Source: Hyphomicrobiaceae bacterium
GTDB lineage: Bacteria; Pseudomonadota; Alphaproteobacteria; Rhizobiales; Hyphomicrobiaceae
NCBI GenBank assembly: GCA_030655135.1
Contig: JAURWC010000042.1
Coordinates: 316,553 to 380,552 of the forward strand
Direction of reading: 5' to 3'
Length of the DNA stretch: 64,000 nt
Of this stretch, positions 9,669-18,413 are shown in pieces; position 1 is the stretch's first letter; each line of letters begins with the position of its first letter. Position numbers and translations under genes: made by a program. The notes under the pieces are model-generated. The model searched no databases. It worked only from the letters and a program-made list of their open reading frames with translations, and was not told the origin of the DNA.

Positions 9669-11182
9669 TGCGACCAGGCATGGAGGCCCGCACCTTCTCC
9701 CAATCGCCCGCCCTGCGCCCCCGTGCAGGATGGACTACGTGGCGGGCCTTCAAGCGCTGGCTGTATTGGTTTCATCGCTGGCTCGGCGTTGTCACCTGCC
9801 TGCTCTGCGTGATGTGGTTCCTGTCAGGCCTCGTCATGCTGTACGTGCCGTTCCCATCGTGGAGCGACCAGGAACGCATCGCGAGCCTGCCGGCCGTCGA
9901 TATAGAACGGATCCGCGTGTCGCCGGACGAGGCGTTGCGCGCGTCCGGCATCGGCGGATTGCCCGCGACGTTCCGGCTGGAAATGCTTGGCGGCGAGCCG
10001 GTCTATCGCATTGCCAACGGGGACGCGCGTGCGTCGCTCTCGGCTGCGACCGGCAAGATCATCGGGGGTGTTACGAAGGAGCGCGCGGCGCAGCACGTGT
10101 CCGCCGTGTTTCCCAACGATCGTCCAACGTTCGCCTACGCGGTCGATGCCGACCAGTGGACGCCGACGAAGCGCTTTGATCCGCACCGGCCGCTGTATCG
10201 CTTTGCGCTGAATGATGCAGCGGACACGGTGGTTTATGTGTCGTCGCAGTCGGGCGAGATCGTGCAGAACGCGACGCTCAGCGAGCGCGCATGGAACTGG
10301 GTTGGCGCGGTGCCGCATTGGATCTATTTCACACCGATCCGCCGCGATCAGGAACTCTGGCGGCAGATGGTGATGTGGCTGTCCGGCCCGCTCGTCATCG
10401 GCGCGATTTCCGGCGTGTGGATCGGCATCCTGCGACTTCGCGCGAAGGCGCCGAAAGCGGGCCGCAGCGTTTCGCCGTATCGCGGGTGGATGAAGTGGCA
10501 TCACCTGGCTGGACTGATCGGCGGCATCTTCCTCACCACGTGGATCTTCAGCGGCTGGCTCTCGGTCAATCCGTTCAAGTGGTTCGCCCGCACGCAGCTG
10601 ACGGAGACACAACTCGCCGCTTACGCGGGCTGGACGCCCGGGACGCAGGTTGGTGCGGCTGCTAGAGCGTTTGATGCCGTGCGCGGCAGCTCCGACATTT
10701 CGTTTTTCTGGGTCGCCGGCAAGCCGTTCATGCTTGGCCGCGGCGCGTCCGATACGCGCGTGATCGATGCGGCGACAGGGGAACGCGCGGCGTTCACGGA
10801 AACCGGCCTCATCGAAGCCGCGGGACACATGTATCCCGCGCAACGGATCGTTGCCACGCAGCGGCTAGAGGAAGAGACCATCTACTGGTATTCGCATCAC
10901 AATGAACGCCCGCTGCCGGTGATCAAGGTTGCGTTCGGCGACCCGTCCGAGGCGTGGATCTATCTCGATCCCGCGACCGGCGCCGTCGCCGGGCTCAGCG
11001 ACCGGTCGTCACGAACGTACCGCTGGATGTTCAGCTTTCTCCACGACTATGACCTTCCGATTTTGCTTCGCAACCAACCCGCTCGCGACATCCTGATCTG
11101 GCTGCTGTCGCTCGCCGGGCTGGTTATTTCCGTGTCCGGCGTCGTCGTCGGCTGGCGCACGTTGAAGCGCAGCATCGGCTGA
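9668..11182 (+). CDS. PepSY-associated transmembrane protein
   Basis: A 504-residue inner-membrane protein of the PepSY_TM family. I count four membrane segments: about residues 33-58 (LGVVTCLLCVMWFLSGLVML), 235-258 (QMVMWLSGPLVIGAISGVWI), 277-300 (HHLAGLIGGIFLTTWIFSGW) and 478-500. Soluble PepSY-like regions lie between them. Histidines sit at membrane edges in FHRWLGV, VPHWIYF, KWHHLAGL and FLHDYDLP, as in family members thought to be haem-containing ferric reductases. The ATG overlaps the receptor stop by one base, so the two are co-translated under the cobalamin riboswitch. The family often accompanies siderophore receptors; here it could reduce an imported corrinoid or metal chelate, which is inference. 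Confidence 0.88.
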   Translation: MRPGMEARTFSQSPALRPRAGWTTWRAFKRWLYWFHRWLGVVTCLLCVMWFLSGLVMLYVPFPSWSDQERIASLPAVDIERIRVSPDEALRASGIGGLPATFRLEMLGGEPVYRIANGDARASLSAATGKIIGGVTKERAAQHVSAVFPNDRPTFAYAVDADQWTPTKRFDPHRPLYRFALNDAADTVVYVSSQSGEIVQNATLSERAWNWVGAVPHWIYFTPIRRDQELWRQMVMWLSGPLVIGAISGVWIGILRLRAKAPKAGRSVSPYRGWMKWHHLAGLIGGIFLTTWIFSGWLSVNPFKWFARTQLTETQLAAYAGWTPGTQVGAAARAFDAVRGSSDISFFWVAGKPFMLGRGASDTRVIDAATGERAAFTETGLIEAAGHMYPAQRIVATQRLEEETIYWYSHHNERPLPVIKVAFGDPSEAWIYLDPATGAVAGLSDRSSRTYRWMFSFLHDYDLPILLRNQPARDILIWLLSLAGLVISVSGVVVGWRTLKRSIG

Positions 11183-11200
11183 CGTGATAGCGCGTTGTAT

Positions 11201-11225
11201 GGGGTCAGACCTGAGGTCTGACCCC
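11201..11225 (+). repeat. Solitary palindromic element
   Basis: Near-perfect palindrome with 12-base arms GGGGTCAGACCT and AGGTCTGACCCC around a single G. It lies 18 bases after the PepSY stop and before the glycine riboswitch. It is the same family as the array at 2893-3340. No T-run follows, so it is not a classical terminator. Confidence 0.9.
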
Positions 11226-11319
11226 AAATCTCCCGCCTCTTTCCCCGCGCTCAACAGTCTCCGTCCAAAGATGGGTTGACCGCGCGGCGCAGACTCACCA
11301 TGTTCGCTGGGTCAGCAAT

Positions 11320-11517
11320 GATCTGCGGGAGAGACCAAGCTCCCCGGAGCCTGGCGCCGAAGGAGCAACCGCCCCGGAAACTCTCAGGCAAAAGGACCGC
11401 AGGCCGATGACGCTCTGGAAAGAGGCTTGATCCGCAAGGGCCACGCCCACCGAAGAGGATAAGGCTTCGCTGCCACCTGCGGCGATGCTCAATCTTTCAG
11501 GTCCGCAAAGACAGAGG
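11320..11517 (+). ncRNA. Tandem glycine riboswitch
   Basis: Two glycine aptamers in series ahead of gcvT. Aptamer 1 (about 11320-11402) runs from TCTGCGGGAGAGACC through GCCGAAGGAGCAACC and CTCTCAGGCAAAAGGACCGCAG. Aptamer 2 (about 11413-11517) runs from CTCTGGAAAGAGG through CACCGAAGAGGATAAGG and CTTTCAGGTCCGCAAAGACAGAG. The short linker between them is normal for the class. Both are on the plus strand, and about 40 bases remain to the gcvT start. Such riboswitches usually turn on glycine cleavage genes when glycine is plentiful. Confidence 0.96.
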
Positions 11518-11557
11518 GGGCTCACAAAGGTGCGATGTCCGCGCCAGAGGAGCCACG

Positions 11558-12715
11558 ATGGCCAGCGCCGCTGACGCAACCACTACACCGGAACTCAAAC
11601 GCACGCCTCTGCACGCGCTCAATCTTGAGCTCGGCGGCCGCATGGTTCCGTTCGCCGGCTACGACATGCCCGTGCAATTTCCCGCGGGCGTGCTGAAGGA
11701 ACACCTGCACACGCGCGACGCCGCTGGCCTGTTCGACGTGTCGCACATGGGGCAGATCGCGTTGCGGCCGAAGTCTGGCAACCTGCGCGATGCCGCGTTG
11801 GCGTTGGAGTCGCTCGTGCCCGTCGATATTGCCGGCCTTGGCGAAGGCCGCCAGCGCTATGGCTTTTTCACCAACGAGAGCGGCGGTATTCTCGACGATC
11901 TCATGATCGCCAGTCGCGGCGATCATCTGATGCTGATCGTCAATGCCGCCTGCAAAGACGCCGACGAGGCGCACCTGCGCAAACACCTGTCGGCCTCCTG
12001 TGACATTACCGTGTTGGACCGCGCGCTCATCGCGCTGCAGGGACCGGGCGCCGCCGCGGCTGTCGCTATCCTGGCACCGCCGTGTGCGTCCATGCGCTTC
12101 ATGGATGTCGCGAGCCTCACCGTCGTGGGCGCTGAATACATCGTCTCGCGCTCTGGCTACACCGGCGAGGACGGCTATGAAATCTCCATTCCGCGCGATC
12201 ACGCCGAACACGCGGTGCGCGCCCTGCTCGCCATTGATGGCATCGCTCCGATCGGGCTCGGTGCACGCGACAGCCTACGGCTCGAGGCCGGGCTCTGCCT
12301 TCATGGCGCGGACATCACCGAGGCGACAACTCCGGTGGAGGCCGCGTTGGAGTGGGCCATTCAGCCCGTCCGCCGCACGGGCGGCGAGCGCGCCGGTGGA
12401 TTTCCCGGAGCGGACGTCATTCTTGATCAGCTGTCCAATGGCGCGAGCCGCCGCCGCGTCGGCCTCAAGGCCGAGGGCCGCCAGCCGGTGCGCGGCGGCG
12501 CGGCGCTCTATGCATCCCCCGACGGCGGCGACGTCATCGGCAGCGTCACGTCTGGTGGGTTCGGGCCTACGCTCAATGCACCCGCCGCCATGGGCTACGT
12601 GCCGACGGCGCTCGCGCAGCCCGGCGCAACAGTTGTCGCAGACGTGCGCGGCAAGCGCGTCGGCATGACCGTCACCAAGCTGCCCTTCGTGCCGGCCAGA
12701 TTTCATCGCGGCTAA
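11558..12715 (+). CDS. gcvT: Glycine cleavage system T protein (aminomethyltransferase)
   Basis: T protein of the glycine cleavage system. It transfers the aminomethyl carbon from lipoylated GcvH to tetrahydrofolate, releasing ammonia and making 5,10-methylene-THF. Of 385 residues, the folate-binding fold is marked by RMVPFAGYDMPVQFP near residue 28, GLFDVSHMGQI near residue 58, ESGGILDDLMI near residue 107, SRSGYTGEDGYEIS near residue 198 and GLGARDSLRLEAGLCLHGADI near residue 231 (21 residues read in two parts, GLGARDSLRLE and AGLCLHGADI). First gene of gcvT-gcvH-gcvP behind the tandem glycine riboswitch. In a methylotroph it links glycine to the folate C1 pool and the serine cycle. Confidence 0.97.
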   Translation: MASAADATTTPELKRTPLHALNLELGGRMVPFAGYDMPVQFPAGVLKEHLHTRDAAGLFDVSHMGQIALRPKSGNLRDAALALESLVPVDIAGLGEGRQRYGFFTNESGGILDDLMIASRGDHLMLIVNAACKDADEAHLRKHLSASCDITVLDRALIALQGPGAAAAVAILAPPCASMRFMDVASLTVVGAEYIVSRSGYTGEDGYEISIPRDHAEHAVRALLAIDGIAPIGLGARDSLRLEAGLCLHGADITEATTPVEAALEWAIQPVRRTGGERAGGFPGADVILDQLSNGASRRRVGLKAEGRQPVRGGAALYASPDGGDVIGSVTSGGFGPTLNAPAAMGYVPTALAQPGATVVADVRGKRVGMTVTKLPFVPARFHRG

Positions 12716-12736
12716 TCGCTCACCCAGGAGAAGCGT

Positions 12737-13099
12737 ATGTTCAAGTTCACCGAAGAGCACGAGTGGCTGAAGCTCGATGGCGATGTCGCGACCGTCGGCA
12801 TCACCGCGCATGCCGCCGAGCAACTGGGCGATCTCGTTTTCGTCGGCCTCCCCGCGGTTGGCGATCAGGTAGAGAAAGGCGGAAGTGCTGCCACGGTGGA
12901 ATCCGTCAAGGCCGCGTCTGACATCTACGCCCCGCTCGACGGCGAGATCGTCGCCATCAACGACGCAATCGCCGCCGATCCCTCGCTCGTTAACTCCGAC
13001 CCACTCGGCGGTGGCTGGTTCTTCAAGTTGAAGCTGAAAGACAAGGGCGCACTCGACGCCCTGATGGACGAAGCCGCCTACAAGGCCATGGTCGGCTGA
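12737..13099 (+). CDS. gcvH: Glycine cleavage system H protein
   Basis: Lipoyl carrier of the glycine cleavage complex, 120 residues. The lipoylation lysine lies in [15 protein letters not shown] near residue 58. The N-terminal [20 protein letters not shown] and the [10 protein letters not shown] segment near the C-terminus are typical of the family. A Shine-Dalgarno-like AGGAGA precedes the ATG by about 7 bases. It lies 21 bases after gcvT. The gap of about 90 bases before gcvP holds another palindromic element. Confidence 0.97.
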   Translation: MFKFTEEHEWLKLDGDVATVGITAHAAEQLGDLVFVGLPAVGDQVEKGGSAATVESVKAASDIYAPLDGEIVAINDAIAADPSLVNSDPLGGGWFFKLKLKDKGALDALMDEAAYKAMVG

Positions 13100-13111
13100 C
13101 CGATCGCTTCA

Positions 13112-13136
13112 GGGGCAGACCCATGGGTCTGACCCC
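13112..13136 (+). repeat. Solitary palindromic element between gcvH and gcvP
   Basis: Arms GGGGCAGACCC and GGGTCTGACCCC meet at a central AT; one T is missing from the left arm relative to the consensus. Its flank CCCCATTC and the preceding bases resemble those around the copy inside the HisA-like gene (33157-33182), so the mobile unit is longer than the palindrome. It sits inside the gcv operon. Confidence 0.88.
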
Positions 13137-13190
13137 ATTCACAGCGCGCAATCGCGGATCCCTTGTGGTCCAGCAAGATGAGATCGCTAG

Positions 13191-16055
13191 ATGACCACCA
13201 CATCCGACGAACGCTACGAGCCCTATGATTTTGCCAACCGCCGTCATATCGGCCCGTCTCCCGAAGAGATGGACGAGATGCTGCGCGTCGTCGGCGCGGC
13301 GTCGCTCGATGATTTGATCGACCAGACCGTTCCGCAAAGCATTCGTCAGGCGCAGCCACTGGAATTCGGCAAGGCCCGCTCCGAACGCGGCGCGCTCGAC
13401 CGGCTGCGCGAAACGGCGAACAAGAACAAGGTGCTCACCTCGCTCATCGGCCAGGGCTATCACGGCACGATCATGCCGCCGGCGATCCAGCGCAACATTT
13501 TGGAAAACCCGGCGTGGTACACCGCCTATACGCCCTACCAGCCCGAGATCAGCCAAGGGCGTCTCGAAGCACTGCTGAATTTCCAGACGCTGGTGACCGA
13601 TCTCACCGCGCTAGACGTCGCCAATGCCTCACTGCTCGATGAAGCCACCGCCGCCGCCGAAGCCATGACGCTGGCGAAACGCGTCGCAAAGTCGAAGGCT
13701 AACGCCTTCTTCGTCGACGACCGCTGCCTGCCGCAGACGATCGCCGTGCTCAAGACGCGCGCCGAACCGCTCGGCATCGAAATCATCGTCGCCGACGCGC
13801 TGCACGATCTCCAGCCCGAGGCGATCTTCGGCGCCATCTTCCAGTATCCCGGCGTCAACGGCCGCTTCCACGACTTCACGGAAATCATTTCCGCTTTGCA
13901 TGCGGAGAAGGCGATTGCCGTCGTAGCCGCCGACCCGATGGCGCTGACGCTGCTGAAACCGCCGGGTGAAATGGGAGCCGACATCGCCGTCGGCTCGATG
14001 CAACGCTTCGGCATGCCGATGGGTTACGGCGGCCCGCACGCCGGTTACATCGCCGTCGCGGATGCCTACAAGCGCTCGATCCCCGGCCGCCTCGTCGGCG
14101 TCTCCGTCGACGCGCGCGGCAATCGCGCCTATCGCCTCGCGCTGCAGACGCGCGAACAGCACATCCGCCGCGAGACGGCGACGTCGAACATCTGTACCGC
14201 GCAGGTGCTGCCGGCCGTGATCGCGTCAATGTACGCGGTCTTCCACGGCCCGAAAGGGCTGAAGGCCATCGCGCAGCGCATTCATCGCAAGGCCGCACGG
14301 CTGGCCGATGGGCTGGCCTCGCTCGGCTTCACGCTGACGCCGGATGAGTTCTTCGACACGATCACGGTCGATGTCGGGCCGTACCAGGGCCTCATCATGA
14401 AGAACGCCGTCGACTACGGCGTGAACCTGCGCAAGGTCGGCAGCAACCGCATCGGCATCACGGTCGATGAGCGCACGCGACCCGATACGCTGGAGAACGT
14501 CTGGCGCGCTTTCGGCGGCTACGACCTCGCCTACAATGACGAGTATCCCCCATACCGGCTACCCAAGGCACTACTGCGCACATCTGCCTATCTCACGCAT
14601 CCCGTCTTCCACATGAACCGCGCCGAGAGTGAGATGACGCGCTACATGCGCCGCCTCGCCGATCGCGATCTGGCGCTCGACCGGGCCATGATCCCGCTCG
14701 GTTCGTGCACGATGAAGCTCAACGCCACGGCCGAGATGCTGCCGATCACGTGGCCGGAGTTTGCCAACATCCATCCCTTCGCACCGTCTGATCAGGTAAA
14801 GGGTTATGCCGAGATGATCGGCGATCTGTCAGCCAAGCTGTGCCAGATCACCGGGTACGACGCGATTTCGATGCAGCCGAATTCCGGGGCGCAGGGCGAA
14901 TATGCCGGCCTGCTGGTCATTCGCGCCTATCATGCCAGCCGCGGCGAGGCGCAGCGCGACATCTGCCTCATCCCCTCCTCGGCACACGGCACCAATCCGG
15001 CATCGGCAACGATGTGCGGCATGAAAGTCGTCGTCGTCGGCGTCGACAAGGGCGGCAACATCGACGTTGCAGATTTCCGAGCCAAGGCGGAGAAGCATTC
15101 GGCGAACCTCGCCGCCGCGATGATCACCTATCCCTCGACGCACGGCGTGTTCGAGGAGACCGTGCGCGAGATTTGCGACATCACGCACGCGCACGGCGGG
15201 CAGGTCTATCTCGACGGCGCCAACCTCAACGCGCTCGTCGGGCTTGCGCGGCCGGGTGACGTGGGCTCCGACGTCAGCCATCTCAATCTGCACAAGACGT
15301 TCTGCATTCCGCACGGCGGCGGCGGACCCGGCATGGGACCAATCGGCGTGAAAACGCATCTCGCGCCGTTCTTGCCTGGCCACCCGGAAACGGACGGCCG
15401 CGAGCTGACCGTCTCGGCAGCTCCATATGGCTCGGCATCAATCCTGGCCATCTCGTGGAGTTACTGCCTGATGATGGGCGGCCCCGGCCTGACCCAGGCG
15501 ACGCGCGTGGCCATCCTCAACGCCAACTACATCGCCAAGCGGCTCGAGGGCGCCTACGACGTGCTCTACACGGGCCGCAACGGCCGCGTCGCGCACGAGT
15601 GCATCGTCGATACGCGGCCGCTCAACGAGAAGGCGGGCGTGACTGTCGATGACGTCGCCAAGCGGCTGATCGATTGCGGCTTCCATCCGCCGACGATGAG
15701 CTGGCCCGTCGCTGGCACGCTGATGATCGAGCCGACAGAGTCTGAGACGAAGGCGGAACTCGACCGCTTCTGCAACGCCATGCTGGCGATCCGCGAGGAG
15801 GCGCGCGCGATCGAGGATGGCCGCGCCGACAGGAAAAACAACCCGCTGAAGAATGCGCCGCATACCGTCGAGGATCTCATCGGCGCGTGGGAGCGGCCCT
15901 ACTCACGCGAGGCCGCCTGCTTCCCCGCCGGCGCCTTCCGTGTCGACAAGTATTGGCCTCCGGTCAACCGCGTCGACAACGTCTGGGGCGACCGCAACCT
16001 CTCCTGCACCTGCCCGCCAATGGAGAGCTACGCCAAGCCAGAGGCAGCGGAGTAA
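13191..16055 (+). CDS. gcvP: Glycine dehydrogenase (decarboxylating), P protein
   Basis: P protein of the glycine cleavage system. It is a PLP enzyme that decarboxylates glycine and passes the aminomethyl group to GcvH. At 954 residues this is the single-chain form with both halves fused. The N-terminal half starts [17 protein letters not shown]. The C-terminal half holds the PLP lysine in [20 protein letters not shown] near residue 700, with [19 protein letters not shown] nearby. It ends with conserved [22 protein letters not shown]. Last gene of the gcv operon. Confidence 0.97.
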   Translation: MTTTSDERYEPYDFANRRHIGPSPEEMDEMLRVVGAASLDDLIDQTVPQSIRQAQPLEFGKARSERGALDRLRETANKNKVLTSLIGQGYHGTIMPPAIQRNILENPAWYTAYTPYQPEISQGRLEALLNFQTLVTDLTALDVANASLLDEATAAAEAMTLAKRVAKSKANAFFVDDRCLPQTIAVLKTRAEPLGIEIIVADALHDLQPEAIFGAIFQYPGVNGRFHDFTEIISALHAEKAIAVVAADPMALTLLKPPGEMGADIAVGSMQRFGMPMGYGGPHAGYIAVADAYKRSIPGRLVGVSVDARGNRAYRLALQTREQHIRRETATSNICTAQVLPAVIASMYAVFHGPKGLKAIAQRIHRKAARLADGLASLGFTLTPDEFFDTITVDVGPYQGLIMKNAVDYGVNLRKVGSNRIGITVDERTRPDTLENVWRAFGGYDLAYNDEYPPYRLPKALLRTSAYLTHPVFHMNRAESEMTRYMRRLADRDLALDRAMIPLGSCTMKLNATAEMLPITWPEFANIHPFAPSDQVKGYAEMIGDLSAKLCQITGYDAISMQPNSGAQGEYAGLLVIRAYHASRGEAQRDICLIPSSAHGTNPASATMCGMKVVVVGVDKGGNIDVADFRAKAEKHSANLAAAMITYPSTHGVFEETVREICDITHAHGGQVYLDGANLNALVGLARPGDVGSDVSHLNLHKTFCIPHGGGGPGMGPIGVKTHLAPFLPGHPETDGRELTVSAAPYGSASILAISWSYCLMMGGPGLTQATRVAILNANYIAKRLEGAYDVLYTGRNGRVAHECIVDTRPLNEKAGVTVDDVAKRLIDCGFHPPTMSWPVAGTLMIEPTESETKAELDRFCNAMLAIREEARAIEDGRADRKNNPLKNAPHTVEDLIGAWERPYSREAACFPAGAFRVDKYWPPVNRVDNVWGDRNLSCTCPPMESYAKPEAAE

Positions 16056-16111
16056 CCGTCGGCGGCGGTCTCATTTGAACTCGTATTCAAATCTTGGTTT
16101 ATTTCGAGACC

Positions 16112-16312
16112 ATGACCAAACTTGAGCAAATCCAGTCGTCTATCGAAGCCCTTCCATCGGCGGATATCGCGCGGCTGCGTGAATGGCTGGACGAACTTGA
16201 CGCGCGACTGTTCGATGACAAGATTGAACGTGACGCAAAAAGCGGCAAGTTGAATGTCGTGCTTGCGAAGGCTAGGGCCAACATGCAAGCCGGGCGCGGC
16301 GAGGAACTTTAA
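16112..16312 (+). CDS. Putative antitoxin of a type II toxin-antitoxin pair
   Basis: A 66-residue, charged, probably helical protein: TKLEQIQSSIEALPSADIAR, then LREWLDELDARLFDDKIERD, then a C-terminal KARANMQAGRGEEL. The LREWLDELDARLFDDKIERD segment resembles small alphaproteobacterial antitoxins that precede RelE/ParE-fold toxins. The ATG at 16112 was preferred to 16094 because the family starts close to it. The following frame encodes the C-terminal part of such a toxin but lacks a start. The antitoxin looks intact; function rests on similarity and position. Confidence 0.6.
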   Translation: MTKLEQIQSSIEALPSADIARLREWLDELDARLFDDKIERDAKSGKLNVVLAKARANMQAGRGEEL

Positions 16313-16507
16313 GACATCCTATGCGTCATTTTCAGAGATCCTGATTTCACGCCGCTGTACGACGCGCCAAGGCAATCCGAGAACAAAGGGGATTTGTGGT
16401 CGATCCGCGTCGGTCAGAAATATCGGGCGTTGGCTGTCGAGGGCGACGACAAATTCCACTGGTTCTGGATCGGCAGCCACAGCGAATACGATCGGCTGAC
16501 CGGTTAG
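16313..16507 (+). pseudogene. RelE/ParE-like toxin remnant, N-terminus missing
   Basis: Directly after the antitoxin stop and in the same frame, 64 codons read on to a TAG at 16505. The segments are CVIFRDPDFTPLYDAPRQ, GDLWSIRVGQKYRALAVEGD and KFHWFWIGSHSEYDRLTG. The SIRVGQKYRAL and WFWIGSHSEYDRL parts are characteristic of RelE/ParE-fold toxins with this type of antitoxin. There is no ATG, GTG or TTG at a sensible place, and about 25 N-terminal residues expected in the family are absent. I read it as a toxin that lost its 5' end by deletion. Readthrough fusion of the antitoxin stop is the alternative but less likely. Confidence 0.65.
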
Positions 16508-16561
16508 CGCCGGAGACTTCCAGGCGTCGCTAGACGCGAAGCCTTGACTGCAGCTAGCAGC

Positions 16562-18280
16562 CTAGCTCGCCAGCTTTACGTCCTCGTGGAACTGGTTGCC
16601 TTGCTTGGTTTCGGCCACCACGCCGGCGCGGATGACGAAATCGCCGAAGTGTTCGCCGTCGGTGCGTTCCTTGGCGTAACGCGAGATCAGCGGCTCGAGC
16701 AGCGCGAGGATGCGTTTTTCATCAACGTCTTGCGCATAAATCTTGTTCAACCGCGAGCCGTTGAACGCTGCACCCAGATACAGATTGTACAACCCGGGTG
16801 TACGGCCGACGAAGCCGATCTCCGCCAGATACGGCCGGCCGCAGCCGTTGGGGCAGCCCGTCATGCGGATATTGATTTCGTCATCGCGCAAACCCGCCTT
16901 CTCGATCGCTTCTTCCAGGCGCGTGATGAGGTGCGGCAGGTAGCGCTCGCTTTCGGCCAGCGCCAGCCCGCACGTGGGCAACGCCACGCAGGAGATTGAC
17001 GAGCGGCGCATACCGGACGACGTGGCGATGTTGATACCGTGCTCCTTCAGGATCGCCTCGATCTTCGGCTTGTTCTTGGCTGAGATGTTGACGAGGATCA
17101 GGTTCTGGTTCGAAGTCAGCACGAAGTCGCACAGGCCTTGCTCGGCGAGCAGGCGGTACGCTGTCTTTTCCGTTTTGCCCGGCACATTCTTGATGCGGCC
17201 GTTCTCGATGAATAGCGTCAGGTGCCACTTCTTGTCGTGGCCCTGGCGCCAGCCAATGACATCATTGGACGATTTGAATGTGTACGGCCGCGCGTTGCCG
17301 AACGGCTTGCCGGCCCGCTTTTCGACTTCCGCCTTGAAGGCCGCGATACCGCGATCTTCGATCGTGTACTTCAAGCGCGCGCGCTTGCGCAGCGTGCGAT
17401 TGCCCCAGTCGCGCTGCGTCGTCATCACGGCTTCGGCAACGGGAATGGCATCTTCCACGGGGATGAAACCGAGCATGTCGGCAGTACGCGGGAAGGTATC
17501 CAACTCTCCGTGCGTCATGCCCATGCCGCCACCCACGGTCACGTTCCAGCCGACGACTTCACCCTTCTCGACGATGGCAATGTAGCCGAGATCGTGCGCG
17601 AAAATGTCGACGTCGTTGTCGGGGGGTACAGCGATGACGATCTTAAACTTGCGTGGCAGGTAATGCACGCCATAGAGGGGCTCTTCGCCTTCGCCGGCCT
17701 TGCGGGATTTGTCGGAGACCTTCTCGCCGTCGAGCCAGATCTCGTGATACGCACCCGTGCGAGGCAGCAGATGGTCGCTGACGGTCTTGGCGAGATCGTA
17801 GGCCTGGCCATGTGCCTTCGACAGGAACGGGTTGGCGGCCGACATGACGTTGCGATTGACGTCACCGCATGCCGCGATCGTATCCAGGCAAGCTGCGTTG
17901 ATTGCCTGCATCGTCCGCTTCAGGTTCGACTTGATGACCCCGTGGTACTGGAAGGTCGCGCGCGTCGTCAGCCGCAGCGTATTGTTGGCATAGGTCGAGG
18001 CGATATCGTCGAGCGCGATCCACTGCTTTGGCGTCACGAGGCCGCCAGGGATGCGCAGGCGGATCATGAAGCTGTAGGCCTTTTCCAGCTTCTTCTTCGC
18101 ACGCTCGCCGCGCAGGTCGCGATCGTCCTGCATGTAGGAGCCGTGGAACTTCAACAACTGCGTATCGTCCTCGGCGATGGCGCCGGTGACGGCTTCGCCG
18201 AGCCCGTGCTCGATCGTGCCACGCAGCTGGTGGCTTTCTTCCTTGATGTGTTCGTTCTTGGAGCGATTATCTGCAGTCAT
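16562..18280 (-). CDS. cysI: Sulfite reductase hemoprotein beta subunit
   Basis: Six-electron reduction of sulfite to sulfide for cysteine synthesis. In 572 residues the two ferredoxin-like/nitrite-sulfite reductase repeats are visible, e.g. YSFMIRLRIPGGLVTPKQW near residue 69. The cysteines for the [4Fe-4S]-sirohaem centre appear as CVALPTC and, about 38 residues later, CPNGC in NIRMTGCPNGCGRPYLAEIG. The start at 18280 (MTADNRSKNEHIKEESHQLR) fits the family. It lies downstream of the flavoprotein subunit on the minus strand, separated by about 130 bases that carry an intergenic repeat, so the two probably form one operon. Confidence 0.95.
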   Translation of the reverse strand: MTADNRSKNEHIKEESHQLRGTIEHGLGEAVTGAIAEDDTQLLKFHGSYMQDDRDLRGERAKKKLEKAYSFMIRLRIPGGLVTPKQWIALDDIASTYANNTLRLTTRATFQYHGVIKSNLKRTMQAINAACLDTIAACGDVNRNVMSAANPFLSKAHGQAYDLAKTVSDHLLPRTGAYHEIWLDGEKVSDKSRKAGEGEEPLYGVHYLPRKFKIVIAVPPDNDVDIFAHDLGYIAIVEKGEVVGWNVTVGGGMGMTHGELDTFPRTADMLGFIPVEDAIPVAEAVMTTQRDWGNRTLRKRARLKYTIEDRGIAAFKAEVEKRAGKPFGNARPYTFKSSNDVIGWRQGHDKKWHLTLFIENGRIKNVPGKTEKTAYRLLAEQGLCDFVLTSNQNLILVNISAKNKPKIEAILKEHGINIATSSGMRRSSISCVALPTCGLALAESERYLPHLITRLEEAIEKAGLRDDEINIRMTGCPNGCGRPYLAEIGFVGRTPGLYNLYLGAAFNGSRLNKIYAQDVDEKRILALLEPLISRYAKERTDGEHFGDFVIRAGVVAETKQGNQFHEDVKLAS

Positions 18281-18300
18281 TGTCTTGCCTGTCGGATGGA

Positions 18301-18412
18301 TATTCCCTCTCCCCGCCCTTTACGAGGGTTAGGGTGAGGGGCAGGTTCTCGCGCCGTGCAAGCAGCTGCCCCTCACCCCGACCCTCTCCCCGCATGCGGG
18401 GAGAGGGAGAAG
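18301..18412 (-). repeat. REP-like inverted repeat between cysJ and cysI
   Basis: Left arm GGTTAGGGTGAGGGGCAG (18327-18344) faces right arm CTGCCCCTCACCCCGACC (18366-18383) with two mismatches. A second perfect hairpin, CCCTCTCCCCGC and GCGGGGAGAGGG around AT, occupies 18382-18407, and another CCCTCTCCCCGC lies at 18305-18316. This is the widespread GGTGAGGGGCAG-type intergenic repeat. In the cysJ-cysI transcript it would fold just after the cysJ stop and could stabilise the upstream message or cut readthrough. Confidence 0.85.
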
Positions 18413-18413
18413 A

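Noticed and set aside
17222..18337. 371-codon plus-strand frame across cysI
   Set aside because: Antisense shadow of cysI.
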